Positions 8,927-18,832 of a stretch of DNA of 64,000 nucleotides are shown one piece after another (position 1 is the first letter of the stretch; every line of letters begins with the position of its first letter). The notes below the pieces were generated by a model. It was not told the DNA's origin, ran no database searches, and saw nothing but the letters and a program-made list of their open reading frames with translations. Location of the stretch: positions 1 through 64,000 of the forward strand of contig NZ_SIJK02000007.1 of the NCBI RefSeq assembly GCF_004762035.2, written 5' to 3'. This DNA is from Candidatus Chloroploca mongolica. GTDB taxonomy: Bacteria > Chloroflexota > Chloroflexia > Chloroflexales > Chloroflexaceae. The position numbers were made by a program, and so were the translations under genes.

Positions 8927-10201
8927 TCAGATCAGATCAAGGGCCAGCTTCAGATCATCGATCAAATCCTCGGGATTTTCGACGCCAATCGAGAGTCGGA
9001 TCATCGCCGGGGTGATGCCCATTTCGATGCGCTCTTCAGGATCAACATCGGCGTGCGTCATCGTGGCGGGATGCTCGGCGAGCGACTCGGTACCACCGAG
9101 GCTGACTGCCAAATGGAAGAGTTTGAGCTCATCAAGCACGCGAAATGCTTCACGTTCGCCGCCCTTGACCTCAAACGAGATCATGCCGCCAGGCCCACTG
9201 CACTGACGCTGGAATACCTCGTATTGCGGATCGCCAGGCTTCAGACAGCCCAGATAATGCACCCGCTCGACAGCGGGATGTTCACTAAGAAAAGCCGCCA
9301 CATGGCGCGCCGTCTTCATCTGCGCCGTCATCCGCAATTTCAGGGTCTCCAGGCTACGCATCAAGAGCCAGCCCGTCTGCGGCCCAGCCATCGTGCCCAT
9401 AATGGTCCGCATCAGCTTGACCTGGGTCATCAATTCCTTGGAACCAAGACAGACACCGGCAATCACATCGCTATGGCCGCCAATATACTTGGTCGCCGAA
9501 TAGAGCACGAGATCGGCCCCGTGCGTGAGCGGCTGTTGCCAGAGCGGGCCGAGAAAGGTATTGTCGACCGCCGTAATCACACGCTGATTGCCCCCGAGCC
9601 GCTGCGCAAAGGCCGCATACGCCGCGATATCCACCAGCGCATTGGTCGGGTTCGCGGGCGTCTCGATCAGGATCATCTTGAGACGGTCGGCCAGACCAAG
9701 CTGGCGCAACCGCATCTCGGCTTCCTCGGGAGGTGCCCCGGCGGCAAAACCAACCACCCGAATCTCAAACTGCGGCAACACATGCTTCAGCAGAAAATCG
9801 GTGCCCCCATAGACCGGCTCACTATGGAGAAGCACATCGCCCGGGCGAAGAAAAGAGAGCAACGTCGTACTGATGGCCGCCATGCCACTGGCAAACGTCG
9901 CCGCATCCTCAGCATCATCCCAGAGCGTCAGGCGATCTTCAAGGATCTCAAGATCAGGATTATTCAAGCGACTATAGATTAAGCCCATCTCTTCATCGGG
10001 TCGCTGACGACGCAAGCCATACGCCAGTTCAAAAAACGATTTGCCCTCCTCAGCCGTCTTAAACACAAAGGTCGACGTCTGAAAAATTGGACACTTCACG
10101 GCACCCTGTGAGAGCGCTGGCTTGTAGCCATAACTCATCATCAGACTCTCGGGGTGCAACGGGCGTCCCTCAAGATACCCCTCCGGTTTACGTTCAGCCA
10201 T
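8927..10201 (-). CDS. Cys/Met-metabolism PLP enzyme (cystathionine gamma-synthase / methionine gamma-lyase family)
   Basis: A 424-residue fold-type I PLP enzyme. The cofactor lysine is K238 in VLYSATKYIGGHSDV, with the phosphate-binding SGMAA region at 105-109 and the usual YSRxxNP motif (YSRLNNP, 76-82). The family makes or cleaves cystathionine, homocysteine or methionine in the cytoplasm. Sequence inspection alone does not separate synthase from lyase. The ATG at 10201 has an AAGGAGG nine bases upstream. The leader holds a CACAGGGC...GCCCTGTG hairpin (10224-10245) that might act in regulation. I saw no SAM riboswitch. Confidence 0.88.
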   Translation of the reverse strand: MAERKPEGYLEGRPLHPESLMMSYGYKPALSQGAVKCPIFQTSTFVFKTAEEGKSFFELAYGLRRQRPDEEMGLIYSRLNNPDLEILEDRLTLWDDAEDAATFASGMAAISTTLLSFLRPGDVLLHSEPVYGGTDFLLKHVLPQFEIRVVGFAAGAPPEEAEMRLRQLGLADRLKMILIETPANPTNALVDIAAYAAFAQRLGGNQRVITAVDNTFLGPLWQQPLTHGADLVLYSATKYIGGHSDVIAGVCLGSKELMTQVKLMRTIMGTMAGPQTGWLLMRSLETLKLRMTAQMKTARHVAAFLSEHPAVERVHYLGCLKPGDPQYEVFQRQCSGPGGMISFEVKGGEREAFRVLDELKLFHLAVSLGGTESLAEHPATMTHADVDPEERIEMGITPAMIRLSIGVENPEDLIDDLKLALDLI

Positions 10202-10301
10202 CCTGCTGCCTCCTTGCGGCTAGCACAGGGCCTCAACGCCCTGTGTTCGATCTCATAGTACGCGTACCTGCGCTGCTTTTCAAGTCAGGGAGAGGTGAAG
10301 T

Positions 10302-10354
10302 AGGGCTACGCTGAAAATGGGGGAACTTGGTTCCCCCATTTTCAGCGTAGCCCT
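10302..10354. other. Perfect 25-bp inverted repeat between two minus-strand genes
   Basis: Arms 10302-10326 and 10330-10354 match perfectly across a TTG loop. It lies 40 bp downstream (on the minus strand) of the DUF445 gene and upstream of the PLP enzyme leader, so it may act as an intergenic terminator or processing hairpin. Each arm contains a short A/T run, but no separate U-tail is seen. Confidence 0.75.
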
Positions 10355-10393
10355 AGATGTGAATTAGCAAAGGCTGGCGCTCAGCCAACAGCG

Positions 10394-11632
10394 CTACAAC
10401 AACCAGAGTGAGAGTGTATAAATCACGATCCCAACCAGCCCCCCCACAATCGTCCCGTTAATGCGAATAAACTGAAGATCTCGTCCGAATTGAAGCTCGA
10501 TTTTCCGCGTCACTTCCTCGGTCTCCCAGGCATTGACCGTCTGGGTGACAAATTCACCGGCAGTACGACCGTACCGCTGAACAATATAGCGCGACAAATC
10601 TTCAGTCCATCCATCAATCCGAGCACTCCATTCAGGATCGTTTTCCAGCACATCACCAAGGTTCGCGAGGCCGCGCGCAATCGACTCGCGCAGGGGCGAT
10701 CCAGCCATAGTGCTCTGGGTCAACAGGCTCGCCTTCATATCTTGCCAGAGCTTGCTTGCCACATCACGAAACATCGGATGTTGCAGCAACTCTTGTTTTA
10801 ACGCTTCCCCGCGCGCACGCACCTCAGGGTCATACTGGAGATCGACAATCCAGCGGTCGAGCGTCTGGGTAAACTGCGTATAGAGAGGATGGTCAGGATC
10901 TTCGCTCAATTCAGCCAGTGTCCGACGAACGCTATCGAGCAGGCGCTCGTAGATCTTCTGGTCAACAATGCGCGGCATCCACGCTGGCAATTCGCCGGCA
11001 ATGCGTTTGCGGATTGCCTCCTGATTCGCTTCCACCCACTGGGTCAAGACCCGGGCAAGTTGCAGCAAGACATCGCGCTGGCGCTGTTCGACCACAACCA
11101 CCCCAAGCAGTTGCGCAATCATTGGCGTCACCGGAACCCCGGCAACACGATCACTGAGGGTGCGTTGGATGGCGGCACCGACTTCGTCATCATTTGCCAC
11201 CCGCAGCAATCCGGTCAGACTCTCGGCGGCCAGATCAGCAAGCTGGTTACTCCGCTCGGGCTGACGCAACCAGCGCGCCAGCCGACTGGCAACATTCTGT
11301 CGCCGCAGCCGTAAAGCGATTTTGTCAGGATCAAGAAAGTTGCGCTCGATAAACCGACCGAAACTCTCGGCAATGCGCTCTTTGCGTCGTGGAACGATGG
11401 CGGTATGCGGAATGGGAATGCCAAGCGGGTGACGAAAGAGGGCCGTCACCGCAAACCAGTCAGCAATCGCCCCAATCATCGCCGCTTCGGCAAAAGCGCG
11501 CACAAAGCCAATCCACGGGGCCATCTCGCGGTAGATCGACGTGATTACGAAAAGGATGCTCATCGCAATGAGCAAGCCGGTGGCAATGCGTTGCATCTTG
11601 CGCAGAGCAAGTGCGCGTTGAGCTTCATCCAT
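10394..11632 (-). CDS. DUF445 family membrane protein
   Basis: A 412-residue protein with one hydrophobic segment near the N-terminus (residues 18-36) and one at the extreme C-terminus (INGTIVGGLVGIVIYTLSLWLL region). These bracket a long, charged, helical middle. The conserved N-terminal block AEAAMIGAIADWFAVTALFRHPLG and the following IPHTAIVPRRKERIAESFG identify DUF445. The family's biochemical role is unknown. It stands alone, divergent from the rhamnosidase-like gene, and no partner is evident. Confidence 0.85.
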   Translation of the reverse strand: MDEAQRALALRKMQRIATGLLIAMSILFVITSIYREMAPWIGFVRAFAEAAMIGAIADWFAVTALFRHPLGIPIPHTAIVPRRKERIAESFGRFIERNFLDPDKIALRLRRQNVASRLARWLRQPERSNQLADLAAESLTGLLRVANDDEVGAAIQRTLSDRVAGVPVTPMIAQLLGVVVVEQRQRDVLLQLARVLTQWVEANQEAIRKRIAGELPAWMPRIVDQKIYERLLDSVRRTLAELSEDPDHPLYTQFTQTLDRWIVDLQYDPEVRARGEALKQELLQHPMFRDVASKLWQDMKASLLTQSTMAGSPLRESIARGLANLGDVLENDPEWSARIDGWTEDLSRYIVQRYGRTAGEFVTQTVNAWETEEVTRKIELQFGRDLQFIRINGTIVGGLVGIVIYTLSLWLL

Positions 11633-11836
11633 AGCTCTGTCTATTTCTCACTCAAACCAGGGTTGGTCTCATTCAACAAGGTTCATCTTCCTCTGTGATT
11701 GTACAGCACCTTGAGCCTCCTGGGTGCCTATAGCTCCGAGGAATTCGTTCTTGCGCTTGTTCCGCGAAAGAACCTGGACTTCAGGGCGACAGCCCTGTAC
11801 ACAAAAAGAAACTGCACCTTGTGGTATATTTACCCC

Positions 11837-14716
11837 ATGCACTATCAGATTCTCCGGTTGACCTTCTGGCTGCTTCTGTTAGGCGGGCTCGCTCTGGCGC
11901 TCATTCTCGCACCCCGGGCGATCCTGGCGCAGGATGGGCGATCCCATCCCTTTGTGGTCTACTTACCCCACGTTACTCAGGCTGATGCTTTTACTTATAT
12001 CCCAAAACTCTGGTCACATACTGAGCCTCCGGCACGACACGAGGTGACATTGTTGCGCTGTACGTTGCATCTGCCAACTCCGTTGAACCAGGCCGAGCTT
12101 CAGGTGTTTGCTGATACACGCTATCAAGCCTGGGTGAATGGAGTCGTCGCAGGTCGCGGGCCGGCGCGGTTTTCCCATATGCGCCGTGAGTATGATCGCT
12201 TGCCGTTGAGCAATCTCCCGGCAGGCTCACTCGTGCTGGCTGTCCAGGCCCAGTGGGCACCCAATCTGCGTCGCTCTGAGTCGGTCGATCCGCATGTCCA
12301 GATGCGGCTGGTAACACCTGGTTTTACGCAGGTACTCACGCCTGAACAGTGCCGTGCCTGGCGAAGCACGGCCTGGAACCCTCATCCGGCCCATGTTCAC
12401 GCTTGGGGCATCCTTGGGCCTTCCGAACAACTCGATCTCCGGTTGTTGCCTGTAGCTTGGCAAGCGCCAGTTTTTGATGATCGTACCTGGTCACCGGCAG
12501 TCCTCCGTCCCGGCCCTGGCGCAACAACAATCTACCAGCCGCGCTCGATTGCGCAACTTGTTGATGTTCCTATAACCGCTCGTGTTCACACCGCCGGGTA
12601 TCTGGCCCCCGGTTTGCGTGTCGGGGCCTTGCCTCCCCAGAACGATGGGTCGGCCCAGTATCGGTTTACCCTCACTCAGACAACGCCGATCACGCTGATG
12701 ATGCTCACTAACCCTGGCTATACCCAGCCGCCTTCGTCGGTCAACCTGAATGCCGTGCCCCTTGTCTGGTCACCTGTGCCCAATGCTCCACCGGATCTGC
12801 GTCAGTCTCAGACCCAACTCGGTCCGGGGCAACATCTGCTACAGGTGAACGGACTCAACCCCGGCGATGAGCCCTGGGCTTTTGCTATTAGTCAGGCCGC
12901 AACCCAACTGACGCCGCCACCAACCCAGACGGGCCACGCCGGACGACGCCTTTTGCTCGCCGATCTCGTTCCCGCTGAAGGAGTCGTTGCCATTCGCCCA
13001 GGCGCACAACTCGACCTGTTATTTCAACAGGGGCCAGCCTATGTGGTGCTTGATCTCGGGCGGACGATCCACGGGCGGCTCGTTGCCGAGGTGGAAGGAC
13101 CAGCAGGAACCGTCGTTGATCTCGGGTGGGACGAGCGGCTCTGGAACAATGTTCGCCCGTTGCCGCATCCCGGTTCGCTCCATCCTGAATGGAATCAGGT
13201 CGATACCTGGGTGCTGGCCGAAGGCATCCATACGCTGACCACGCTTGATGCACGCGCAGGCCGCTATGTGTTGATTGCGGTCTGGGGCGAAGAGCCGGTC
13301 ACGTTGCGCCATGTTCAGGTCTACGAAGAACGCTACCCGGTCACGTTGCAGGGAAGTTTTACCAGTTCCAATGCGCGTCTCGATCAGATCTGGATGCTTG
13401 GACCAACGACGCTCTATCCTTCGATGCAGGATGCCTATGCTGACCCCTGGCGCGAGCGCGGCCAGTGGTGGGGTGATGCCCATATTGCCGACCGCGTCAA
13501 TCAGGTCACCTTTGGCGAAACAGCTCTGTTGCGCCGCGGGCTCCAACAGATCGCGGATTCCGTTACCGACGGTCCACCAACGGCGTTTGCCCCCAACGGA
13601 ACCGAATTTCTGCTCGACTATGGGATGCTCTGGATCCAGAGTGCCTACGAGTATGGAACGCTCACCGGCGACTGGGCTTTTGTTGCGTCCCTCTATCCCA
13701 GGATGGTGACGTTTATGCACTTCCTGGCGGCCAATGAAGATCCTCAAACAAACCTGCTCGATCTCAGTCGGATCGATAGCCCGATCCGGATTGCCTATTT
13801 TGATTCGATCAGTTACTGGGATCGTATGGGCCAAAGTACTGCGATCAATGCCTTCTATTATCGGGCCTTGCACAATATGGCCGCCATCAACCAGGCCCTG
13901 GGCCGCGACGACGAAGCTGAACGCTGGCAAGCACGCGCCATTGCCTTGCGTACCCGCATCAACCAGTTGCTCTATCGGCCTGCCGAAGGTCGCTATATGG
14001 CCGGGTTGCTGAACGGTACCCTTACCCCAGCCACCCCCCAGGCCCAGTCGGCAGCGCTCACCTTCGGGTTGCCGCCCGACGGCACCACTGATCGCGTGAC
14101 CGATGCAATGCTCGAAATGCTAGGCACGCCCCAACAACCCCGTGTGCAAGTGCTCGGCCTCTACTATGTGCTCGAGGGCCTCGGGCAGGCCGGACGAATT
14201 GATGATGGCCTGGATGTCATCGAACGCTTCTTTGGGTTTATGCTTGACCGCGGGGCCACAACCTGGTGGGAAAATCTCGGGGCCGACCAGACCTACCGGG
14301 CCAGTCTCTCGCACGCCTGGGGAGGCTCGCCAACCTGGTTTCTCTCAACCTACGCCCTCGGTGCGCAACAACTCGACCAGGGGCGCTGGCGCGTTGATCT
14401 GCACCACTCGCGCCTCACCGAAATGCACGGCACCATCCCGCTCGCCGAGGGCCTTCTCAGCGTCCACCGGGTCGTCAATCCTTGCCAAGAAATGACCGTA
14501 ACGCTCACCGCCCCCGTTGGCACAACCGGCGTCGTCAGGTTGCCTGACGCCGCTCACATCGTGAGCCTCTCCCTTGATGATCACGTCATCTGGGCGCGCG
14601 ACACAGCAGCGACCAGCACCAGCGTGACCCTTGTGGACACAGCGCTGGAAATCGCGCTTGACGGGGGAAGCTATCAGTTGCACACCCATCGGCACTGCGA
14701 TCGTGCCGTACCATAG
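11837..14716 (+). CDS. Exported alpha-L-rhamnosidase-like six-hairpin glycosidase
   Basis: A 959-residue protein with an N-terminal signal/anchor (LTFWLLLLGGLALALILAP, then AILAQDG). The catalytic (alpha/alpha)6 barrel occupies roughly residues 520-880; DPWRERGQWWGDAH and the later TTWWENLGADQTYRASLSHAWGG block are characteristic of GH78-type enzymes. It would cleave terminal rhamnose-like sugars outside the cell. VVYLPHVTQ follows the signal peptide. I chose ATG 11837 because the signal peptide begins there. No Shine-Dalgarno precedes it, but TATATT lies at 11825-11830, so the mRNA may be leaderless. Two further exported hydrolases follow within 20 bp. Confidence 0.8.
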   Translation: MHYQILRLTFWLLLLGGLALALILAPRAILAQDGRSHPFVVYLPHVTQADAFTYIPKLWSHTEPPARHEVTLLRCTLHLPTPLNQAELQVFADTRYQAWVNGVVAGRGPARFSHMRREYDRLPLSNLPAGSLVLAVQAQWAPNLRRSESVDPHVQMRLVTPGFTQVLTPEQCRAWRSTAWNPHPAHVHAWGILGPSEQLDLRLLPVAWQAPVFDDRTWSPAVLRPGPGATTIYQPRSIAQLVDVPITARVHTAGYLAPGLRVGALPPQNDGSAQYRFTLTQTTPITLMMLTNPGYTQPPSSVNLNAVPLVWSPVPNAPPDLRQSQTQLGPGQHLLQVNGLNPGDEPWAFAISQAATQLTPPPTQTGHAGRRLLLADLVPAEGVVAIRPGAQLDLLFQQGPAYVVLDLGRTIHGRLVAEVEGPAGTVVDLGWDERLWNNVRPLPHPGSLHPEWNQVDTWVLAEGIHTLTTLDARAGRYVLIAVWGEEPVTLRHVQVYEERYPVTLQGSFTSSNARLDQIWMLGPTTLYPSMQDAYADPWRERGQWWGDAHIADRVNQVTFGETALLRRGLQQIADSVTDGPPTAFAPNGTEFLLDYGMLWIQSAYEYGTLTGDWAFVASLYPRMVTFMHFLAANEDPQTNLLDLSRIDSPIRIAYFDSISYWDRMGQSTAINAFYYRALHNMAAINQALGRDDEAERWQARAIALRTRINQLLYRPAEGRYMAGLLNGTLTPATPQAQSAALTFGLPPDGTTDRVTDAMLEMLGTPQQPRVQVLGLYYVLEGLGQAGRIDDGLDVIERFFGFMLDRGATTWWENLGADQTYRASLSHAWGGSPTWFLSTYALGAQQLDQGRWRVDLHHSRLTEMHGTIPLAEGLLSVHRVVNPCQEMTVTLTAPVGTTGVVRLPDAAHIVSLSLDDHVIWARDTAATSTSVTLVDTALEIALDGGSYQLHTHRHCDRAVP

Positions 14717-14728
14717 GAGAACGTAGCT

Positions 14729-16150
14729 ATGCAATGGTCTCAGCGTCTGCTCCTCCTTCTTATCATGGCCCTCCTGGTCACTGCCTGTGCCTCCCAACCT
14801 GCCGCAGAACCAGATGAACCAATCAGGACTCCTCCTGTCTTTGGTGTCGAAACAAGCCGCAATGTGCTGGGAAGATCAGAGATCGTCCAGACCAGAGCCG
14901 CTGAACTGGGCGTCACCTGGTTGCGCCTCAATAGCGTCAGGTGGGACGAAGTCCAGCCCACGCCCGAGAGTGACTACGATTGGAGTGTCTTGAGTGGCTT
15001 TGAAGCCGATCTAGCGATGGCCCGTGAACTTGGCATGGAGCCGACGGTCATTATTCGTGGGTCACCCCACTGGGCCACGGTGTTTCCCTCAAATTGCGCG
15101 GCGGTCAAAGAAGAGAGTTTTCCCGCCTTTGCCGCCTTTATCGAGGCCCTCGTGACGCGCTATCGTGACCAGGTACAGTACTGGGAATTTGGCAACGAAC
15201 CGGATGCCGATCCGCGCCTCGTTGCGATTGACCAGGTCTATGGCTGCTGGGGCAACATTGACGACCCTTACTATGGCGGCGAGCACTACGGTCGCATGTT
15301 GCAAGCCGTCGCCCCGGCGGTACGGCGGGCCAACCCCGAGGCACAGATTGTCATCGGCGGCCTGATGCTCGATCGACCCGAGACAACTGACCCCACCAAA
15401 GGCAAACCCGAGCGTTTCTTTGAAGGCATTCTTCGCTCGGGCGCCGCCGACTCATTTGATATTGTGGCCTTCCATAGCTACCCCTTCTTTGCCCGCCTGG
15501 GCTACGATCACGATCTGGGTCTCTTTGATCCCGAAATTATTGTGTTCGATGATCGTTGGGGGCCACTGGGCGGCTTTTCGCTCGGCAAAGTCAAATTCTT
15601 GCGTGAGGTGATGGATCGGTACGGCGTCGAAAAGCCCCTCTGGCTCAACGAGGCCGGGCTTGTCTGCCATTCGCGCGATGACAAGTGTGATCCTGAGTTG
15701 CCAGAACATTTTCAGGCACAAGCCGATCATATTGTGCGCCTAGTGGCCCGCGCCGCCGCGCATGACGTACGCATGGTAACATGGTACACCCTCAATGGCC
15801 CTGGCTGGCGCGGGGCCGGTCTGCTTGACCGTAGCCAGGAACCACGCCCGGCCTTTGTTGCCTATCGCCATATGATTGCCACGCTGCAAGGCTATCGCCG
15901 CATCGAACCGGTTGATTATGGTCAGCCTGACACTATCGAGGGCTATCGTTTTCACAAAGACGAGACCGTGGTCGATCTGCTCTGGTCACGGTCAACGATG
16001 AACCAGACGGTCACCCTGCCCGCCGATCAGGTGATCAGCGTTACCGCACTGGACGGAACGGAACTGTTACCATCGCGCGTTGCCACAAGCGATGGCACGA
16101 TTGAACTACCGATCGGATTTGATCCGATCTATCTCGAACGGCTCCCCTGA
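14729..16150 (+). CDS. Lipoprotein clan GH-A glycoside hydrolase (paralogue 1)
   Basis: A 473-residue lipoprotein with a lipobox LVTAC (Cys20). The TIM-barrel enzyme has the acid/base motif YWEFGNEPD (E157) and a candidate nucleophile in PLWLNEAG (E308), the strand-4/strand-7 glutamate pair of clan GH-A as in GH39 and GH5 relatives. A C-terminal beta region follows (residues 390-473). It probably acts on an external polysaccharide. The next gene is a close paralogue. The start lies 12 bp after the rhamnosidase-like gene with a GGAGAA Shine-Dalgarno, so the three form one operon. Confidence 0.78.
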   Translation: MQWSQRLLLLLIMALLVTACASQPAAEPDEPIRTPPVFGVETSRNVLGRSEIVQTRAAELGVTWLRLNSVRWDEVQPTPESDYDWSVLSGFEADLAMARELGMEPTVIIRGSPHWATVFPSNCAAVKEESFPAFAAFIEALVTRYRDQVQYWEFGNEPDADPRLVAIDQVYGCWGNIDDPYYGGEHYGRMLQAVAPAVRRANPEAQIVIGGLMLDRPETTDPTKGKPERFFEGILRSGAADSFDIVAFHSYPFFARLGYDHDLGLFDPEIIVFDDRWGPLGGFSLGKVKFLREVMDRYGVEKPLWLNEAGLVCHSRDDKCDPELPEHFQAQADHIVRLVARAAAHDVRMVTWYTLNGPGWRGAGLLDRSQEPRPAFVAYRHMIATLQGYRRIEPVDYGQPDTIEGYRFHKDETVVDLLWSRSTMNQTVTLPADQVISVTALDGTELLPSRVATSDGTIELPIGFDPIYLERLP

Positions 16151-16161
16151 AAGGATTGAGT

Positions 16162-17595
16162 ATGGCCTGGTATCAGCGCCTTCTTCTTGTTAGCCTGGTT
16201 TTGTTGATCGTCGTTGGTGGGGCCGCAGCAACATTGGCCCAACCGCCTACCCCGGCCCAATCACCCTATACGCTCTATTTCCCGGTGATGGGGCGCAGCG
16301 GGGCAACCCCGATCTTTGGGATTGAAACCTGGCCCAATGCACTGGCTAATTCTGACGCCCTGCGCACCCAGGCCGCCAATCTCGGGGCGACCTGGGTACG
16401 CCTCAACAGCGTCCGGTGGGATCTCGTTCAACCCGAAGAGAACGGGCCCTACAACTGGGCAGCGTTGCAAAACTTTGAACGCGATCTCGCTGCGGCCCGT
16501 CAGGCCGGGGTGACCCCAACCGTCATCATCCGTGGCTCACCACGCTGGGCCACCATCGTTCCTTCCAACTGCGCCGCCATTAAAGATGAGGCCTTCCCGG
16601 CCTACGCGGCCTTTGTCGAAGCCCTCGTCAGTCGTTACCGCGATCAGGTGCAATATTGGGAATTTGGCAACGAGCCCGATATCGATCCGGTGCTGCTGCA
16701 ACCCGACCAGATTTTTGGCTGCTGGGGCGATATTCGCGATCCCTACTATGGCGGTGATCGCTATGGGCGCATGCTCAAGGCCGTCGCACCGGCCGTACGT
16801 CGGGCCAACCCACAGGCCCAAATCATCCTCGGCGGGCTCTTGCTCGATCGCCCCGATACGACAGATCCCACCCGTGGCAAGCCTGAACGCTTCTTTGAAG
16901 GCGTGCTGCGGGCCGGTGCCGCCGATTCGTTTGATATCGTGGCCTTTCATGGCTATCCATCCTTCACAGGGCGTTATCCCCTCGACCACGACCTGCAGGC
17001 TAATTCGGTCTGGACACCGCTGGGTGGGGTGACCCTGGGCAAAGCACGCTTTTTACGCGAGGTGATGAGCCGCTATGGCGTCGACAAACCGCTCTGGCTC
17101 AACGAAACGAGTCTGCTCTGTACCAACTGCTCCGATCTCTTGTTCCCGACCTTTTCGATTGCCCAGGCCGACCACGTTGTGCGCGTGATGGCACGTGCTG
17201 CTGGCAACCAGATCGATATGGTCGCCTGGTATACCCTCAATGGCCCCGGCTGGCGCAATTCAGGTCTGCTTGATGGGCAAAATCGCCCGCGCCCCGTCTT
17301 TATTGCAATGCAACATATGATCCGGCTGACCCGCGGCTATCAACAGGTAGAGATCATTGATTACGGCCAACCCGAAGCGATCGAAGGCTATCGCTTCACC
17401 AATGGCCCTCGCCAGATTGATGTGCTCTGGTCGCGCTCGGCCGAAAACCAAACGGTGAGCATCCCAGTCGGACAGTTTTTTATGGCAACCTCGCTCGATG
17501 GGGTGGAATTAGACGAGTCACTTATGCAACGGGTGGGTGACGAGTTTCACGTAACCATCGGGTTTACCCCTATCTTTATCGAGCGTCGGAAATAG
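16162..17595 (+). CDS. Exported clan GH-A glycoside hydrolase (paralogue 2)
   Basis: A 477-residue paralogue of the preceding protein with the same block order: YWEFGNEPD (E171) and PLWLNETS (E315). It has a cleavable signal (AAATLAQ) rather than a lipobox, followed by the LYFPVMGRSG motif. I start it at ATG 16162, which has AAGGA six bases upstream, rather than the TTG at 16156. The gene pair thus yields one membrane-anchored and one released form. The substrate is not predictable by eye. Confidence 0.78.
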   Translation: MAWYQRLLLVSLVLLIVVGGAAATLAQPPTPAQSPYTLYFPVMGRSGATPIFGIETWPNALANSDALRTQAANLGATWVRLNSVRWDLVQPEENGPYNWAALQNFERDLAAARQAGVTPTVIIRGSPRWATIVPSNCAAIKDEAFPAYAAFVEALVSRYRDQVQYWEFGNEPDIDPVLLQPDQIFGCWGDIRDPYYGGDRYGRMLKAVAPAVRRANPQAQIILGGLLLDRPDTTDPTRGKPERFFEGVLRAGAADSFDIVAFHGYPSFTGRYPLDHDLQANSVWTPLGGVTLGKARFLREVMSRYGVDKPLWLNETSLLCTNCSDLLFPTFSIAQADHVVRVMARAAGNQIDMVAWYTLNGPGWRNSGLLDGQNRPRPVFIAMQHMIRLTRGYQQVEIIDYGQPEAIEGYRFTNGPRQIDVLWSRSAENQTVSIPVGQFFMATSLDGVELDESLMQRVGDEFHVTIGFTPIFIERRK

Positions 17596-17659
17596 CAAAT
17601 GGAGGCACGTCATCTTTACCATTACTCATCGTGACCCGGCATCGCAGGCGCGCTGTGGC

Positions 17660-18808
17660 GTGCTTACCACCGCGCATGGACAGGTGGCAACGCCTGTCTT
17701 TATGCCGGTCGGTACCCGTGGCACCGTCAAGGCGTTGACGCCCCACGAGTTGCACGACCATGGTGCCAGCATTATTCTGGGTAATACCTACCATCTCTAT
17801 CTCCAACCCGGTCACGAGTTGCTTGCCCGTCGCGGGGGGTTGCACCGTTTTATGGGCTGGGATGGCCCGATTCTTACCGATAGCGGGGGCTTCCAGGTCT
17901 TCTCGCTCATCTATGGCGGCATTGCCGATGAAGTCAAGGGCCGCCGCCCTCAGCACGCCCAGCGCCTGCCCGATATGGTGAAGGTGACCGAAGATGCGGT
18001 CATCTTCAAAAGTTATCTCGATGGCTCGCGCCATGTCTTTACGCCCGAACGATCCATTCAGGTGCAGCACGGCATTGGCGGCGATATCATCCTCGCCTTT
18101 GATGAGTTGCCGCCCTTCCGCGCTGGCTATGACTATACCCGCGAGAGCCTGGCCCGCACCCATCGTTGGGCCGAGCGCTGCCTCACGACGCATCGCGAGC
18201 GGGATCCGGGGGCCTTGCCCAATCCCGATCAGCGCCTCTTTGGCATTGTCCACGGGGGCGTCTTCCCCGATCTTCGCCAGGCCAGCGCCGAACATATTGG
18301 CGCGATGGGCTTCGATGGCCTCTGCATCGGTGGTTCCCTCGGGGCCGATAAAAGCCAGATCTACGAAGTCGTCGCCATGACCGTGCCCCATATGCCCGAC
18401 GGTCTTGCCCGCCATTTGCTCGGCATTGGCGATGTCGATGACCTCTTTGAAGGGGTCGCCCGTGGCATTGATATGTTCGACTGCGTGAGTCCCACCCGCC
18501 TCGGGCGCCACGGCACTGCGCTGATCCGCGATCCCAGCCGCCGCTGGAAGCTCAATGTGCTCAATGCGCCCCTCCGTGAAGACGATGCGCCCTTGCAAGA
18601 AGGATGCCGTTGTTACGCCTGCCAACACTTCTCACGCGCCTATATTCATTACCTCTACCGCGCCAAAGAGATCCTTGGCCTGCGCCTGGTCAGCCTGCAC
18701 AACGTCGCCTTTCTGCTCGACCTCATGGCCGAAGTACGCGCCGCCATTGCCGCCGGACGTTTCCCTGAACTCTATGCCGCCTGGATGGGCAAGGCGCTTA
18801 CACTGTGA
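17660..18808 (+). CDS. tgt: Queuine tRNA-ribosyltransferase
   Basis: tRNA-guanine transglycosylase, which swaps the wobble guanine of GUN-anticodon tRNAs for a queuosine precursor. Visible features are PVFMPVGTRGTVKALTP, the ILTDSGGFQVFSL active-site loop, the catalytic region FDCVSPTRLGRHGTALI, and the Zn site CRCYACQHFSRAYIHYL with a later histidine in SLHN. The first conventional in-frame start is GTG 17660. However, family-like sequence (FTITHRDPASQARCGVL) continues upstream to about 17612, and GGAGG lies at 17601-17605, exactly placed for an ATC codon at 17612. The true N-terminus is therefore probably about 16 residues longer, using a non-standard start. Confidence 0.93.
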   Translation: MLTTAHGQVATPVFMPVGTRGTVKALTPHELHDHGASIILGNTYHLYLQPGHELLARRGGLHRFMGWDGPILTDSGGFQVFSLIYGGIADEVKGRRPQHAQRLPDMVKVTEDAVIFKSYLDGSRHVFTPERSIQVQHGIGGDIILAFDELPPFRAGYDYTRESLARTHRWAERCLTTHRERDPGALPNPDQRLFGIVHGGVFPDLRQASAEHIGAMGFDGLCIGGSLGADKSQIYEVVAMTVPHMPDGLARHLLGIGDVDDLFEGVARGIDMFDCVSPTRLGRHGTALIRDPSRRWKLNVLNAPLREDDAPLQEGCRCYACQHFSRAYIHYLYRAKEILGLRLVSLHNVAFLLDLMAEVRAAIAAGRFPELYAAWMGKALTL

Positions 18809-18832
18809 AGTGGGGCAGGCCCTAACATCGGT

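Noticed and set aside
10202-10393. SAM riboswitch before the Cys/Met PLP enzyme
   Set aside because: Only simple hairpins are present; no conserved multi-helix SAM aptamer pattern could be found.
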